From assembly GCA_949316495.1 (NCBI GenBank), contig OX439003.1, positions 24,552,295-24,616,294 on the forward strand: a DNA stretch of 64,000 bases, given 5' to 3'. The translations under genes and the position numbers were made by a program. Every line of letters begins with the position of its first letter. Within the stretch, counting starts at the first letter, position 1. This DNA is from Amphiduros pacificus. Taxonomy: Eukaryota > Annelida > Polychaeta > Phyllodocida > Hesionidae. This document shows positions 11,429 to 23,800 of this stretch, piece after piece. A model generated the notes under the pieces. The model was given only the letters and a program-made list of their open reading frames with translations, searched no databases and was not told the origin of the DNA.

Positions 11429-13976
11429 TCTGATATAATTTTTTTGTCTTCTGCTAAAAAATATAAATCCAGACAGAGATACACATGCAAGTAAGTGTAT
11501 TGCTGTTTTGAATTTGCCTCTTATACTTTGAACTGGTTATCAGTGTGATGTGTGTGATAGCTTGTGATGGGTGAGATATTGACTGTGCTTCTGTGTATAT
11601 TAAACTCAGATGAGTGAGGTATGAGATAACATTGGTTGCATGAATTACACACAAACGGTGATAAAACACCAATACCATTTATCCAAGCAAGGAATCGACA
11701 TATTCCTATTTGGTCTTGCTGAAAAAAAATTATCATAAAAAATAGTCAAAATAGAAACTAAAAAGTGAACTGTGCCAAAGAATGGGTCTACTGAGATGAA
11801 AAATGGTAAATTTCAAACAAAATTAAGAGACAGAGGACTTCAACCCCATATAAACTGTTGTTTTTAGCATTTGTGTCAATGAAACACACACCCCATCCAA
11901 TGAAAACACACCCCAGAAACACACCCCGGCATCAATCTCCCGAGTTCTTATTTTCATTTGTAAATATTCTTTACATATAAACACCATCGTTCCAATTGGA
12001 AGCGCTTCACAGTATAAAGACAATAGCAGTATGTGCTTATATTGACAGTTGGTGTGTCAACAGGAAGATAGAAGTGGGTTAGCCTTATCTTATTTGCTGT
12101 GTAATTCTGGACTACAGTCAGCCCTATCCTTATAGTGGGTCAGTCTGGTATTAAGGTCTGACTTCACCATCAAATATTACAGGTATGTTACATCTTTATC
12201 TTTTCTTGTCTCATGATAGGAGGGGTAAATATTTTAAGGTTTTAAACTAAAGTGTGAAATCCTCATTATCAGGTTACAGTCCCCTTAATCTATAGAATTT
12301 GTCGAATCTGTAAAACCAATATATTTTCTAATCTCATTTGCGTCATGTTTTGTTAATACATGTGATCTGTTTCAAAGTCATTTGTAATTAAATCCTAAAA
12401 CATGACGACGATCATGGACAAATGCGGGAATCTTACCCTCCAGGTCACTATCTTTCATTTTAATACAGATCACTATCATCGACTTTATTGTTAGTCTACG
12501 ATATATGTAGGAGTGTATGTTAGAAATATTGGGATAATTTCCAGCTCCTTTGGATATTTTGGGGGATTTGACTGTAAAATAATACATTTCCTTAAATATA
12601 TGCCTTAAAGATATTTACGCAAGGCACAATCTTATAATAATAGTAATAAGGTTAAGAAAGATATAGCGTCAATACCAGACGATGTCTCTTCATAGCACCC
12701 AATGAAATAATGACCTCGGAACCGAAATACTTAATGCACCTCTCAAGGGACACTGATTGAGTCACTGGTCCTGATCTCATTGAAGCAGGATGTTCCAATT
12801 CTTCAGCCAATTGCAGAGAAAGATCTGTCCCATGGTGTTTTCTGATCGGTTTGTGGGACCACAAGGTCTTATCTACTTTTTGGTTTCAAGTACTAGAAGA
12901 TAAAGTAGGAAGATTTCCCATTCAGAGCTTTACAAGTAATTAGAAGAATTGTCTGGCAGTCAGAACAGTTCTTTGAGATGTGGTCAAAGTTCCTAATCTG
13001 TTTCACTTCCCTGACTACAGAGTTTGGAAGGTCAACATCAGGGTCAAACCCATGGTGAAGGGCAGATGCTACAAAAACACGGGTCAAACTTGATGCAGGC
13101 TTATATCCAAGGCAGTGTCTAATGGCAGACGTGTTCCCAATGTGATAAAAACCCTTTTGCAGATTTTGCTATTCATGCTTTTCATATTTGAACGTGACTT
13201 TGAATTACTCGATCCCGTCCTAAAGACGTTATTAACACAAAGGGGGCGTGGCATTATTTACTTTCCGAGAACTAAATCGTATCAGGTGCCTGTGATTATC
13301 CACGGTACTGTATGCAAGAATTAGGTGCCTGTGATTATCCACGGTACTGTTTGCAAGAATTAGGTGCCTGTGATTATCCACGGTACTGGTTGCAAGAAAG
13401 TTTGTAAAAGTAATTGGCAACATTAACATAAAAATCAAATGTTTGAAGTTTTGAGCAATTCCATCAATATATGGAATAAGAACAAATCTAGATCAAAACC
13501 ATTTTGATTTTTTTTAAATGTATATTTATTATAATATTTTCCATATTAAAAGAATGCGAATCTCATTAAAGTATAGATCATCTAATAGTCGAGGAGCCAG
13601 CCCCCAAGATTTGGGAGTTTCGTGTGACAGAAAGCAAACCGCAATTTGAAGTGCTACACATGTAGCAGGTGACCTAGGGTTTCTCAAATGATATTTGGTT
13701 TTTTTCAAATTGTGGGGTCTTTCAAAAGATACAGCTGTTTCCATGGCAACCATTTACATTTTATTGGGATTCTAGAAAAAGGTACATTTTCATCTCTAGC
13801 TTTACACTGAATATGTATTTCTCAACAAAATCAGGTAGAAGGGTGGGACACATGGCAGCCTATTTGAAAATGGTGTAAAATTTAAATTAATATATAATTC
13901 ATGGTTACCATGGCAACAGAATACTTCAAATTTTCACACAAATATCAAATATGACCTCAATTAGTATCTCTCATTT
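11429..13976. other. Intergenic region upstream of SNARE gene A
   Basis: It holds the presumed 5' UTR and promoter of gene A. At 13284-13399 there are three copies of a 39-bp unit (core GGTGCCTGTGATTATCCACG). I see no gene here; the short ORFs lack family resemblance. Confidence 0.5.
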
Positions 13977-15870
13977 ACTATTAAGATTACAATTATTCAA
14001 TCACATTTGACCACCAGTTGCTAGCTGTCAACATCTCAATTGTGAGCCATAGTTAGGCAATAATTTATCAAATGTTGTTGCCATGGTGACCAAAAGAAAT
14101 TTCAACTGAAGGCAAAATCATGAAAATTAAGTCATTTTTTTGCATTTTATGAATTTTAGATCTTAATAATTTGTTTGTTTGTTTGTTTGGGGCTTTACAT
14201 CACTTTCAACATTATTTCAGTCATTTCGTGATGAGACCTACTTGTAGCAGATATAGTGTTGCCTCACTGAATTGTCATGTCGCAGGTCCTTGACATGACA
14301 ACCCACCCGGTCACAGATTTACAAGGACAACGGGTTAACCCTTTTGGCACGGGCCTCAGCTCATGTGGGAAATTGTATCATGAGTTCAATCTCAGCATGG
14401 CCGGGATTCGAACCCACGACCTTTAGATCACCACAGAGGAACTGGTGCTAATAAGCTGGCGCTCTAACCAACTGCGCCACGGCCCGTGGCCTTATCTTAA
14501 TAATAGACATTATGATTCACCATTAGCCTCAAATAACTGTCCATGATACCGAGCAATAATTCCAATGCTTTAACCTATATTTGACCTTGATATTTAAATC
14601 CATGACCTTGACCTTTGAAATTAGAAAAAATGGCAATTATGACTATTATCTAGAATATTGCTTGTTTTATGACTATTTTCTATGAAATATAGCTTGATTC
14701 AGGAAATCAAAATTCACAATAAATATATTTATGAAGTAGAATAGAGACAGAATCATCTTGAACTGGATGACCTTGTCAAAACAAAGAATATTTACCTTTT
14801 TCACATTATTTGCCTTTGATATAGTTTAGATCTTAATTATGGACATCTTGATTCACCACTGGCCTCAAATTAATGTCCATGATACCTAGCAATATTTCCA
14901 ATGCTTTAACCTATATTTGACCTTGGCATCTAAATGTGAAATATAGCTTGATTCAGCAACACATAATTCACAATGAATATATTTGTGAAGTCGAATAGAA
15001 AAAAATCATCTTGACCTGGATGACCTTGTTAATTTTTACTTTTTTTACATTTTTTGCCTTTCATGAATTTTAGATCTTAATTTTGGACATTTCGATTCAC
15101 CACTACCCTAAAATTAATGTCCAAGATACCTAGTAATATTTCCAATGCTTTAACCTATATTTGACCTTGACATCTAAATGTATGGCCTTCACCTTTGATT
15201 CAACAAAACATAGTTTGCAATAAACATATTTGTGAAGCCAAATAGAAAAAGAATCATCTTGACCTGGATGACATTGCCAAAGCAAAGGATTTGCACTTTT
15301 TGACATTTTTTGCATTTTACAAATTATGTATCTTAGTTATGGACATTTTGATTCACCATTAGCCTCAAATAAATGTCCATGATACCTAGCAATTAACAGC
15401 TTTAACCTGTATTTGACCTTGATATTTAAATATATGACCTTGACCTTTGAAATTAGATTATTAGATTAGATTTAGTTATGACGACTATTCTCTTTGCAAT
15501 ATTGCTTGTTTTATAACAATTGTTTTATTTATTATTAAGATTACAATTATTCAATCACATTTGACCACCAGTTGCAAGCTGTCAACATCTCACTTGTGAG
15601 CCATATTTAGGCTATAATGTATCAAACACTGTTGCCATGGTAACTAAAAGAAATTTCAACTGAAGGCAAAATCATGAACATTAAGTCATTTTTTGGCATT
15701 TTATGATTCACCATTAGCCTCAAGTATATTTCCATGATAAACGTATGCCCTTGACCTTTGAAATTAAAAAAAATGCCGGTTATGACTATTTTAATGAAAT
15801 ATAGTTTGTTTTGTGATTATTTCCCATGAAATATAGCTTGATTCAGCAAAACATGATTCGCAATAAATAT
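13977..15870. repeat. Complex tandem/nested repeat field
   Basis: A module containing TTTTAGATCTTAATTATGGA, GATTCACCATTAGCCTCAAA, TGTCCATGATACCTAGCAAT, CTTTAACCTATATTTGACCT and ATCATCTTGACCTGGATGAC recurs at about 14140, 14810, 15046 and 15296, period about 240-340 bp once the SINE is removed. A second module (ATTCAATCACATTTGACCAC, GTTGCCATGG, TTTCAACTGAAGGCAAAATC) occurs at about 13985-14155 and again at about 15540-15705. Copies are clearly diverged. No ORF survives. Confidence 0.8.
14171..14493 (-). mobile_element. tRNA-derived SINE, copy A
   Basis: On the minus strand it begins with a tRNA-like head: A box TGGCGCAGTTGGTTAGAGCG, B box GGTTCGAATCC. The body includes CCGGGTGGGTTGTCATGTCA and CTGCTACAAGTAGGTCTCAT, and it ends in a (CAAA)n tail. 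A perfect 11-bp target-site duplication, ATCTTAATAAT, flanks it at 14160-14170 and 14494-14504, so the element is full length. It interrupts one unit of the surrounding tandem repeat and is therefore younger than that array. The SINE family is not identified; the conserved body should be compared with the MetaSINE, V-SINE and Deu core domains. Confidence 0.92.
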
Positions 15871-16038
15871 GTTGTATAGATTGTGTAATAAAAATATAGG
15901 TAATTGTTTTCATTTACTTTATTTGTATGTATACTACAGTTGTGATATAAAAATTCCCATGTTAATTATAATGTTCACTTTAAATATGTGGATATGTGTG
16001 TATGGGGTAATTTGCTTTACTGGGTTTACTGCTTTCAG

Positions 16039-16829
16039 AGGATGTCGATCCAGGCAAGTTACCGGCCTGTGGGCGGCCAGGCAGCTGCAGGCAGCACCGC
16101 CGGCGTGCCCAGTGACGGGGACCCCCAGCAGGCTACAGGGGAGGTGCTGCAGGTACAGAGACTGCGTCAGGGCGTGAAGGAGACGGTGGGGCTTATGAAA
16201 ACCAACATGGAAAAAGTAATAGCGAGAGGTGACACATTGGAAGAGTTGGATAATCATGCAGGTAATAACTAAACCACCTGATATCATCCACAAATAAGCA
16301 CATACACCAAGTTTACTTTTAAAAAGAGTTTACCAATTCCTTTTTCTACTTTCGATTGAATAATCTATATTTTTGTTTTTTATATTTTCTATCATGGTAT
16401 ATATAACAGAAATAAAAAAACAAACATCAGTGGAAGACATTACAGGGTTTTATTTGTTGTACTATTTCAGATGAACTGGAAATATATTCAAGAGACTTTG
16501 AGTCAAAGTCAAGAAGAGTACGGAAACAAAATTCGCGTAGAAATATGAAAACGAATATATACATAGCTGGGCTTATATTAACCGTTCTAGTTGTTATCAT
16601 CATCATTACAATTTGTGAGTATAGTAGTGCTAGTCAACTAAACCGATGCATTTGTTGGTCTAGATATCTCAAAGGAATGACTAATTTGTTATATTTTGCA
16701 GTGGCAACCAAACCCTGGGAGAGTGGCACCCAGCCCGTTATTTCTACTACCCCTGCTGGTGCTGCCTCTGGTGGCAGCGACATCAGCCGCAGAGATGTCC
16801 TGTTGCAACAAGGGTCACCACTTACATGA
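16039..16829 (+). CDS. R-SNARE, VAMP/synaptobrevin-like protein (gene B)
   Basis: Three coding exons: 16042-16261, 16471-16614, 16702-16829 (492 nt, 163 aa). The first begins at a good acceptor (TACTGCTTTCAG, ending 16038) three bases before the ATG, so a non-coding first exon must lie upstream; it was not identified. Residues 1-33 are a Gly/Ala/Pro-rich linker. The SNARE motif covers about 36-96 (LRQGVKETVGLMKTNMEKVI, ARGDTLEELDNHADELE), with zero-layer R62. The anchor is about 102-122 (GLILTVLVVIIIITILA). A 39-residue luminal tail starts KPWES, as in gene A. Both shared introns cut at matching places and phase 1: at the Asp codon 12 residues after the zero-layer Arg, and at the end of the anchor. 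This marks genes A and B as paralogues. Role: vesicle fusion; compartment unknown. Confidence 0.88.
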
Positions 16830-19800
16830 AAAAATGCTTTTGTGTCATATATGTTCAATGAACAAAGACATGTACGACTGCAGATAAAAGAACTGGCATT
16901 GTATGAAAAAAATCACATTGTTTTCTATGCTTGAGAACATATATGCGTGTAATACAACATGAGATTGTATTTGTGTAAAAAAAAGTACACGCGAAAACAT
17001 CTTTGTCATTATATTTTTATTAGATACTGCCTTTTGAAAAAAATATATTTCTTATAATGTAAATGAATGTTTTAAATATATATGTATCATGCTGTACTAA
17101 CATGGTAAACTTCTCTTATGATTGATTTATTTTGTGATATTTTCCTTTCTATTTGTGTAATGAATCAAAATCATTTTGAGTGAAATGTGTCGATAAGAAT
17201 TGTTATCCGTTTATCCTAGTCAATCAAAGCTTATAAAATGATTTTTGTGACAGGATGTAAGCTACTAAATGACGGCATTAAGAAATGTTGAGGACAAAAA
17301 GGGATGTTCAATACCATTTGCTGATCAACATATATTATGCTCCAAAACTTCACGTTATTTCTTAATTGTTTTTATTCCATGATATGTACATGTTATATAG
17401 TGTTATGACTTTATACCATACTGGCTCAGCTAAATGATAGTATACTATATCAAAATTACTTTCTCGAGTATGGCTGTCCAATTTGAATTATTCAAAGAAT
17501 TTTTCTTGGTTCTCCTTAATTGTGCTCATATGCTTTATCTATTTTTGAGTTGTTGTAAGTGTGACTTGTGTATATAAAAAATGTTGATGATCTTTTTGTG
17601 ATAATTAAAGGTTTTTAACTGACATTTATAATTTACGAAAGCTGACAAAGGCTTTGTCACACTTAAAAATACCCTTTAGATAATAAACCTCATAAAATTA
17701 ACAGTGATGTAAATAATTGCCATGTAATATTTTCATGCTCGTGTTTTGTTTATTGTTATATCTATATTATGGCACGCTTGTGTAGATTGTCACAGGAAAA
17801 GGCCATCTTGAATATCACACCACATGGTTCATTCTGAACAGCCCAAAATCAATTACATCCGCCTCGGACAACTTAAGTGTAAAATAACAGTCGTTTATAT
17901 CATTATCTCTTGTATTTATGTATGAAATATATTACTGGATTGCTTTTCAACACAAGCACAATTATCCAACGATTATATCTTTGTTTTTTAATAATAAAAG
18001 TGAAGAAAAATACATTTTGAGAAGCTGGGTCCTGCACTATTGTTTTAATTTATAGTCATGTATACACAAGATGAGAAGCAGTTGAAATGGCAAAGATGAA
18101 ACAAATTAACAAATATATTTTGGTGGATCATAATAAAACATCTACTTCATTGGCCGCATCATTTTAATATAACTAAAAAGCAACATATATTATATACTGT
18201 ATCATTAATTTTCTGAACGTTAACATATTTCCTGTATTTTTTTTTCATCGCTAGTTGAAAATCTTCTATTCTTCTTAGAGTGAAAACTCACAAAAAGATT
18301 GGCCATTAAATTGAATTAGTATAAAGAGTAGAATAAATTAGTAGCCTATGACAGGAATAGATTACAGTAAGTTAGAATAGATTAGAAAAGATTAGATTAG
18401 AATAGATTAGAATAATTTAGAATAGATCAGGCTAAATTAGATTAAATTAAAATAGAACACATATTGGATTTGAAATTCTGGCAAAAAAGATCCTCAAGTT
18501 TTGAGAGAAACATTGAGGTATTTTTTCTACAATTAACTAACAAGTTTTCGTCTTGGATTTTAAACCTTGAGTAAGTCGGCAATGAGACATATCTTGAGCA
18601 TGTATAATTAAACTATCAAATTGTATTTTTTATTAAATATATGTCTGAATATACAGAAATTAGGTTTTTGGCTCCTTGACTTTGTTAGTGGCCGATAGTG
18701 CTGCACTCTGGTTTATAATAAGGTGAGCATGGTATGCAAGTGCTGCCATATTATTGAATAGCGGCCACAGGACACAACTGCGCTGGCAGTCAATGTCTGT
18801 CAAAACAAGATGCTCGGATAACCCTAACAAAAACAGGTAACTTTTCCCTTTTATATTTTTGCATAGGCCATCAAAATGTTGCATGGAGGGGATTTCTTCC
18901 ACAGCTTTCATGTACTGTTAATGCTTCTTGGATAATATGGCAGATTTCTGCATAAATTTAGGTTTATATTGTTCAAAATGAGTCTGAGTGATAATGAGTG
19001 CATCAACCATTTAGCTAAATTTATCCCATCAAGGACTAACAATGTCTTGCCCCCCACCCCAACCCCCCTCAAAAAAATTGTTTCTCAAGGTGAATACTTC
19101 AATTGAAATATTACGATCTTCTGAGATAAGACAAAGCAATATAATGCTCTCAGCATTTATAATGCTCTCAGCTAAAAACAAAACAACAGAAACTCAGGCC
19201 TTGATATTTTAGATATATCAATAACTGAAATGACTGGATGCAGCCAATATAATAATGTTTATCAGATTTCTTTTAAATTTTGTATTTAAAAAAATAACAG
19301 ACATTTCCTCTGGCTTAATTGGAAATTATTGGCATTAAAGAATATGGTTACATATATTGATTTACTTGTACATCATAATGGAAATATGACATTTTTGGAA
19401 ATAGAAATGTTGATTATCACTTTATTTTGTCAAAAAATGTACAACAATTCTTTTTGAATACTTGTATTGTAATTATTCGTTTACAAGCCCACACCCAGGT
19501 ATCTACCTATTTGCCAATCAGAAATGTACATATGCACAGATAAAATCATATTTTTTATGTACACAACTAATATCATTGCATTCTCATATGATCATTATTA
19601 TTATAACAGTCCTATGTTCATATTGCCTAAACCTCCTCATTCTTGTTCCTGACATTTGGATTCTTGACTCTGATATTCCAACTTATTTGCACAATGTAGG
19701 AATTCCTACTTTGTCCTGCACCATGTAGGAATTATTCTTACATTGTACAAGATTCCTACTTTGCGCATGGCAAGACCATTAAATAATAATACCAGACAAT

Positions 19801-20694
19801 AAAAGCAATTATATTTAAACTAGACTTTTGTCATACTACAATGTTTATGCCAGTGCCAAATCAGTCAACAGATTAGAGACAAAAAATCTGATTACCGGTA
19901 GATAAAAACGTCTTTGCAAACATATATATATTGTGGTGCTCCACAATTACATCCATCCATAATAATTCCCAGTTGTACATATAACTCATCATGCAGATGT
20001 GTTGTACATATGTCTTTGGATAATTAATCAAGCCAGACTTTAAGTGAATATAGGACAGGAGCTTAAAACTTTTCTAGACATGAGCCGTATAACATCTAAA
20101 TGTGATAGAGTTGAGCAGGTAAATTGAGAATTTTGTCAAATCAATTGATTAGTTCATGAACATACTCAAGCAGTAAGTTACATAATTGAGCAGATATGGG
20201 TGCTTACAAGAAACTGAGCATTTAAAGAGAGTTTAACAGTTGCTTGGTAATATTACTTATGATATTCATCAGATCTTTAAATTTTAATTTGTTCAGGACT
20301 CAGTAAAGTTGGAGTACAGACGACCAAATATGATTCTGGATAACCTATTCTTGATAATAACTATGAAAAGGTTGTTATTACATCATCACAATGCCAGATG
20401 GACATCATGAAGAAATAGGAAATCATACTGAATGTACTTGAAATAACTAGTGACTTTTATACCTGATAACTTTTTCAGATGATTTAAGCAGTTGAACAGA
20501 TTACATCAGGAGTTTGACAGATAATCTATGTTTCTTGGTAACACATGTTTCTTGGTAACACCTGTTCATGTATATTGTTTACAAATAATTTAATAAGATC
20601 ACAAATATTTCCATCTGATTTAAATGTGTGTTTGATACGGTTGCAGGTGTGATGAGGTAGAGATGAGTGGAGGGTGAGGTGAGTGGCTACAGTC
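16830..20694. other. SNARE gene B 3' end and intergenic sequence
   Basis: Candidate AATAAA polyadenylation signals for gene B lie at 17692-17697 and 17993-17998. A short imperfect repeat of AGAATAGATT lies at about 18330-18460. A minus-strand ORF at 18660-18911 (containing VLWPLFNNMAALAYHAHL) has protein-like composition but no family I recognise; it could be an exon or gene relic. Nothing else is supported. Confidence 0.4.
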
Positions 20695-23034
20695 ATGTAT
20701 TGTTTGAGCAGCTGTTCCTCCATGATGAATCCCCACTGTGGGAGCATGTGGTGCTGTCCAGGGGTCAGCACCTTAGAGGAGGAAGAAGTGCGTGCCCAGG
20801 ATGAAGTGGACTCTGATCTGTTAGCGGCTGTGCTGCACGGTGACCAGGCGAGTGTGCAGACACTCCTCCAGCAACAGCACAACCCTAACATGTACACCAC
20901 TGCGGATGAGCCACTGCTTCTTGTGTCCCTCAAGCATGGCCATGAAGATATTGTGAGAACTTTGATAAATCACGGTGCTGATGTCAACCAGTATGACAGT
21001 CATGGTAAAACGGTCCTGCATTATGTCGCTTGCACAAATAAACACGAGTTGTTAGACTTCATGCTGAGAACTGGGGGCTCGCCAAATAGTCGGGACTCGG
21101 AAAACAAAACTCCTTTGCATTATTGTTCAGCAGTGAATCAAGTGGAGAATTTATGTATATTTGTGAGAGCGGGAGGAGATATTGAATGCATGGACACCCA
21201 ACAGATGACGCCACTGCTGACAGCAGCAAAACATGGCAGTTCCAACATAGTCACCACACTCATACAACTCAATTCTGACATCAATCATAAAGACCTGAAT
21301 GATCTGACAGCATTACATCATGCCTGCAAAGGGGGTTATACATGCACAACTGAAATAATACTGAATAATGGAGCAGTGTTTGGACAAACAGCCACTGGAG
21401 ACAGTGAGATTATATTGGCTGTGGAGTCAGGGTCTGTTGCTCTTGTTAAACTTTTAATTGAACATGGTGTTGATATAAATCTGACTAACAGAAAGAAAAT
21501 GTGTGCACTTCATGTGGCTGCCAAAATGAACCACACAGACTGTGTTCAAGTTTTGTGCAAGAAAGGCGCTATCTTGGACTTGCAGGATCGTAAAGGGTTA
21601 ACACCAATGATGCTAGCAGCAAAACATGGCCACACTCAAATTGTGAAGATGACAATAGAAAGTGGCTGCCTGGTTAATGTGCAGGATAACATCATGCTGA
21701 CAGCGCTCCATCTGGCAGCCATCCATGGTCACACGGACTGTGTATCTGTTCTGCTGCGTGTCAAGGCACGGGTCGATGTGCAGGGTCAGAATGGCAATCT
21801 GGCTCTCATGCTAGCGGCGCACAATGGACATCTTGAGATCACTAAGATGCTGCTCTCAGCCTGCAGGGAACACAGGTACTGGAACATTAACATCGGAAAC
21901 TTAGATCAAATGACACCTCTTCATATGGCAGCAGATAAAGGTCACGGAGACGTGGTCGAACTCCTGCTGGTAGAGGGCGCTGACCCCAGTAGACCCAACA
22001 GAAATGGTGACACTGCTTTGATCCTTGCAGCAAAGAGGGGACATTATAACGTGGTGCGTATGCTGGTGAGGCATGCTGCTAATGACCCTAACACCATCCT
22101 CAACCAGTTCAACATCATGCGCAAGACAGCGATGCATGTGGCGACCAAGGCCGGATCAGTCAAGTGCGTGGAGACCTTGCTATCCTGCGGAGCTATACCA
22201 GATGTGAGAGACTCTCACGGAAAGACACCACTCATCATAGCGGCAGAGCATGGCTTCGACGAACTGGTAGACATGTTGATAAAAGCACAGGCAGATATCA
22301 ATGTGAGAACGGACGAGGGGTGGAGTGCCTTACACATGGCAGCACAAAACAACCACATAAACATAACTCGCATGCTGCTGAATGCAGGAATGGACCCAGA
22401 TATCTCAGTGTGGATGAATGACATCACACCCTGCCTCATCGCTGCTTCACGGGGCAACTACAGCATTGTCAAGTTGCTCCTGAAGAAAGGTGCAAATGTT
22501 AATCATTGTGAGTTCAACGGTATGACCGCCCTACACAAGACAGCAAGAGGAGGGCACGCTCAGTGTGTCAAGCTGCTACTGACTAGTGGAGCCAAAGTGG
22601 ACCCAGAGTCCCTGCATGGCCTAACCCCAGCAATGCTAGCAGTCAAAGAAGGTCATCGCAAGGTGCTGCGAATCCTCCTGGAGGCAAACTGCAATGTTGA
22701 CAAACTTGACCCATTCCAGGCAAAGTCTAACAAGAAGTTTGGCACAATCTTTGAGATGTTGATGATGAGTGGCTGCCATGTTGACAGAAAGGGGCTGGAC
22801 GATATGGTCAGCCAGTCTAACCTCCCACGCCCTCTAGCGGATGATACAGCACTACTTGACCATGTCTGGTGGTGGACGAGTAATGTACGAAGCCTCAAAT
22901 GCCTGTGCAGAGAGGTGATACGCAAGTGCATCGGCAAAAACGTCACAGCAAAAATGGATGGCCTCCCTCTTCCAACTTATTTGAAAGAGTTCCTGCTACT
23001 GAAGGAGTTAAAAACATTGACAGATGCAACATGA
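20695..23034 (+). CDS. Ankyrin-repeat protein with C-terminal SOCS box (ASB-like), 779 aa
   Basis: A single uninterrupted reading frame. The first ATG in frame is at 20695 (MYCLSSCSSMMNPH); the frame is closed by TGA at 20680-20682, so the start cannot be further upstream without splicing. ATGs at 20722 and 20725 are alternatives. About 19 ankyrin repeats fill residues 45-690 (typical: KGLTPMMLAAKHGHTQIVKM). At about 733-772 is a SOCS box: a BC box SLKCLCREVIRKCIG, then the cullin-5 motif LPLPTYLKEFLLL. By family knowledge, such proteins recruit elongin B/C and cullin-5, and the ankyrin repeats select the ubiquitylation target. Human ASB proteins mostly have fewer repeats, so one-to-one orthology is doubtful. 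Lack of introns in the coding region would fit a retrocopy or an old single-exon gene. Expression and target are unknown. Confidence 0.93.
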   Translation: MYCLSSCSSMMNPHCGSMWCCPGVSTLEEEEVRAQDEVDSDLLAAVLHGDQASVQTLLQQQHNPNMYTTADEPLLLVSLKHGHEDIVRTLINHGADVNQYDSHGKTVLHYVACTNKHELLDFMLRTGGSPNSRDSENKTPLHYCSAVNQVENLCIFVRAGGDIECMDTQQMTPLLTAAKHGSSNIVTTLIQLNSDINHKDLNDLTALHHACKGGYTCTTEIILNNGAVFGQTATGDSEIILAVESGSVALVKLLIEHGVDINLTNRKKMCALHVAAKMNHTDCVQVLCKKGAILDLQDRKGLTPMMLAAKHGHTQIVKMTIESGCLVNVQDNIMLTALHLAAIHGHTDCVSVLLRVKARVDVQGQNGNLALMLAAHNGHLEITKMLLSACREHRYWNINIGNLDQMTPLHMAADKGHGDVVELLLVEGADPSRPNRNGDTALILAAKRGHYNVVRMLVRHAANDPNTILNQFNIMRKTAMHVATKAGSVKCVETLLSCGAIPDVRDSHGKTPLIIAAEHGFDELVDMLIKAQADINVRTDEGWSALHMAAQNNHINITRMLLNAGMDPDISVWMNDITPCLIAASRGNYSIVKLLLKKGANVNHCEFNGMTALHKTARGGHAQCVKLLLTSGAKVDPESLHGLTPAMLAVKEGHRKVLRILLEANCNVDKLDPFQAKSNKKFGTIFEMLMMSGCHVDRKGLDDMVSQSNLPRPLADDTALLDHVWWWTSNVRSLKCLCREVIRKCIGKNVTAKMDGLPLPTYLKEFLLLKELKTLTDAT

Positions 23035-23435
23035 ATTTCTATGAAAGGAACCTCAAGGTCTGGACTGACGTGTCAGGAATAGCAGCTATTCATAATGACA
23101 TCAAGATGTGCCATCATATAGAAATGGCAAAGTTATTACTGCCACCTGGTGGTAGTGGTTGAGGTCAAACACTAACAGAATATCAACACCAAATAAACAG
23201 TACAGTAGAATTGTATGTGATAGAAACAGAGGAGTCTTGCATATCAGGCTTCTGAAGAACATGAGAGGTATTGTTGTAGAGGTATTGTTGGCATGAGCAG
23301 TGTTAGTTCATGATGTTAGTCATGAGATTTGATCATATAGGCAGGAATTCGAAATTCTGATTCAGAAATATGTGTTGAGATGTGAGAGGCTAAGATAAAG
23401 TCATTGAGATATTATTCCTGGTGATGAGTTATAAG

Positions 23436-23800
<365 letters not shown>

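Noticed and set aside
20683-20694. Start of the ankyrin-SOCS frame at 20683
   Set aside because: The codon there is GTG. In an animal gene the first usable start is ATG at 20695, with a stop just upstream of 20683.
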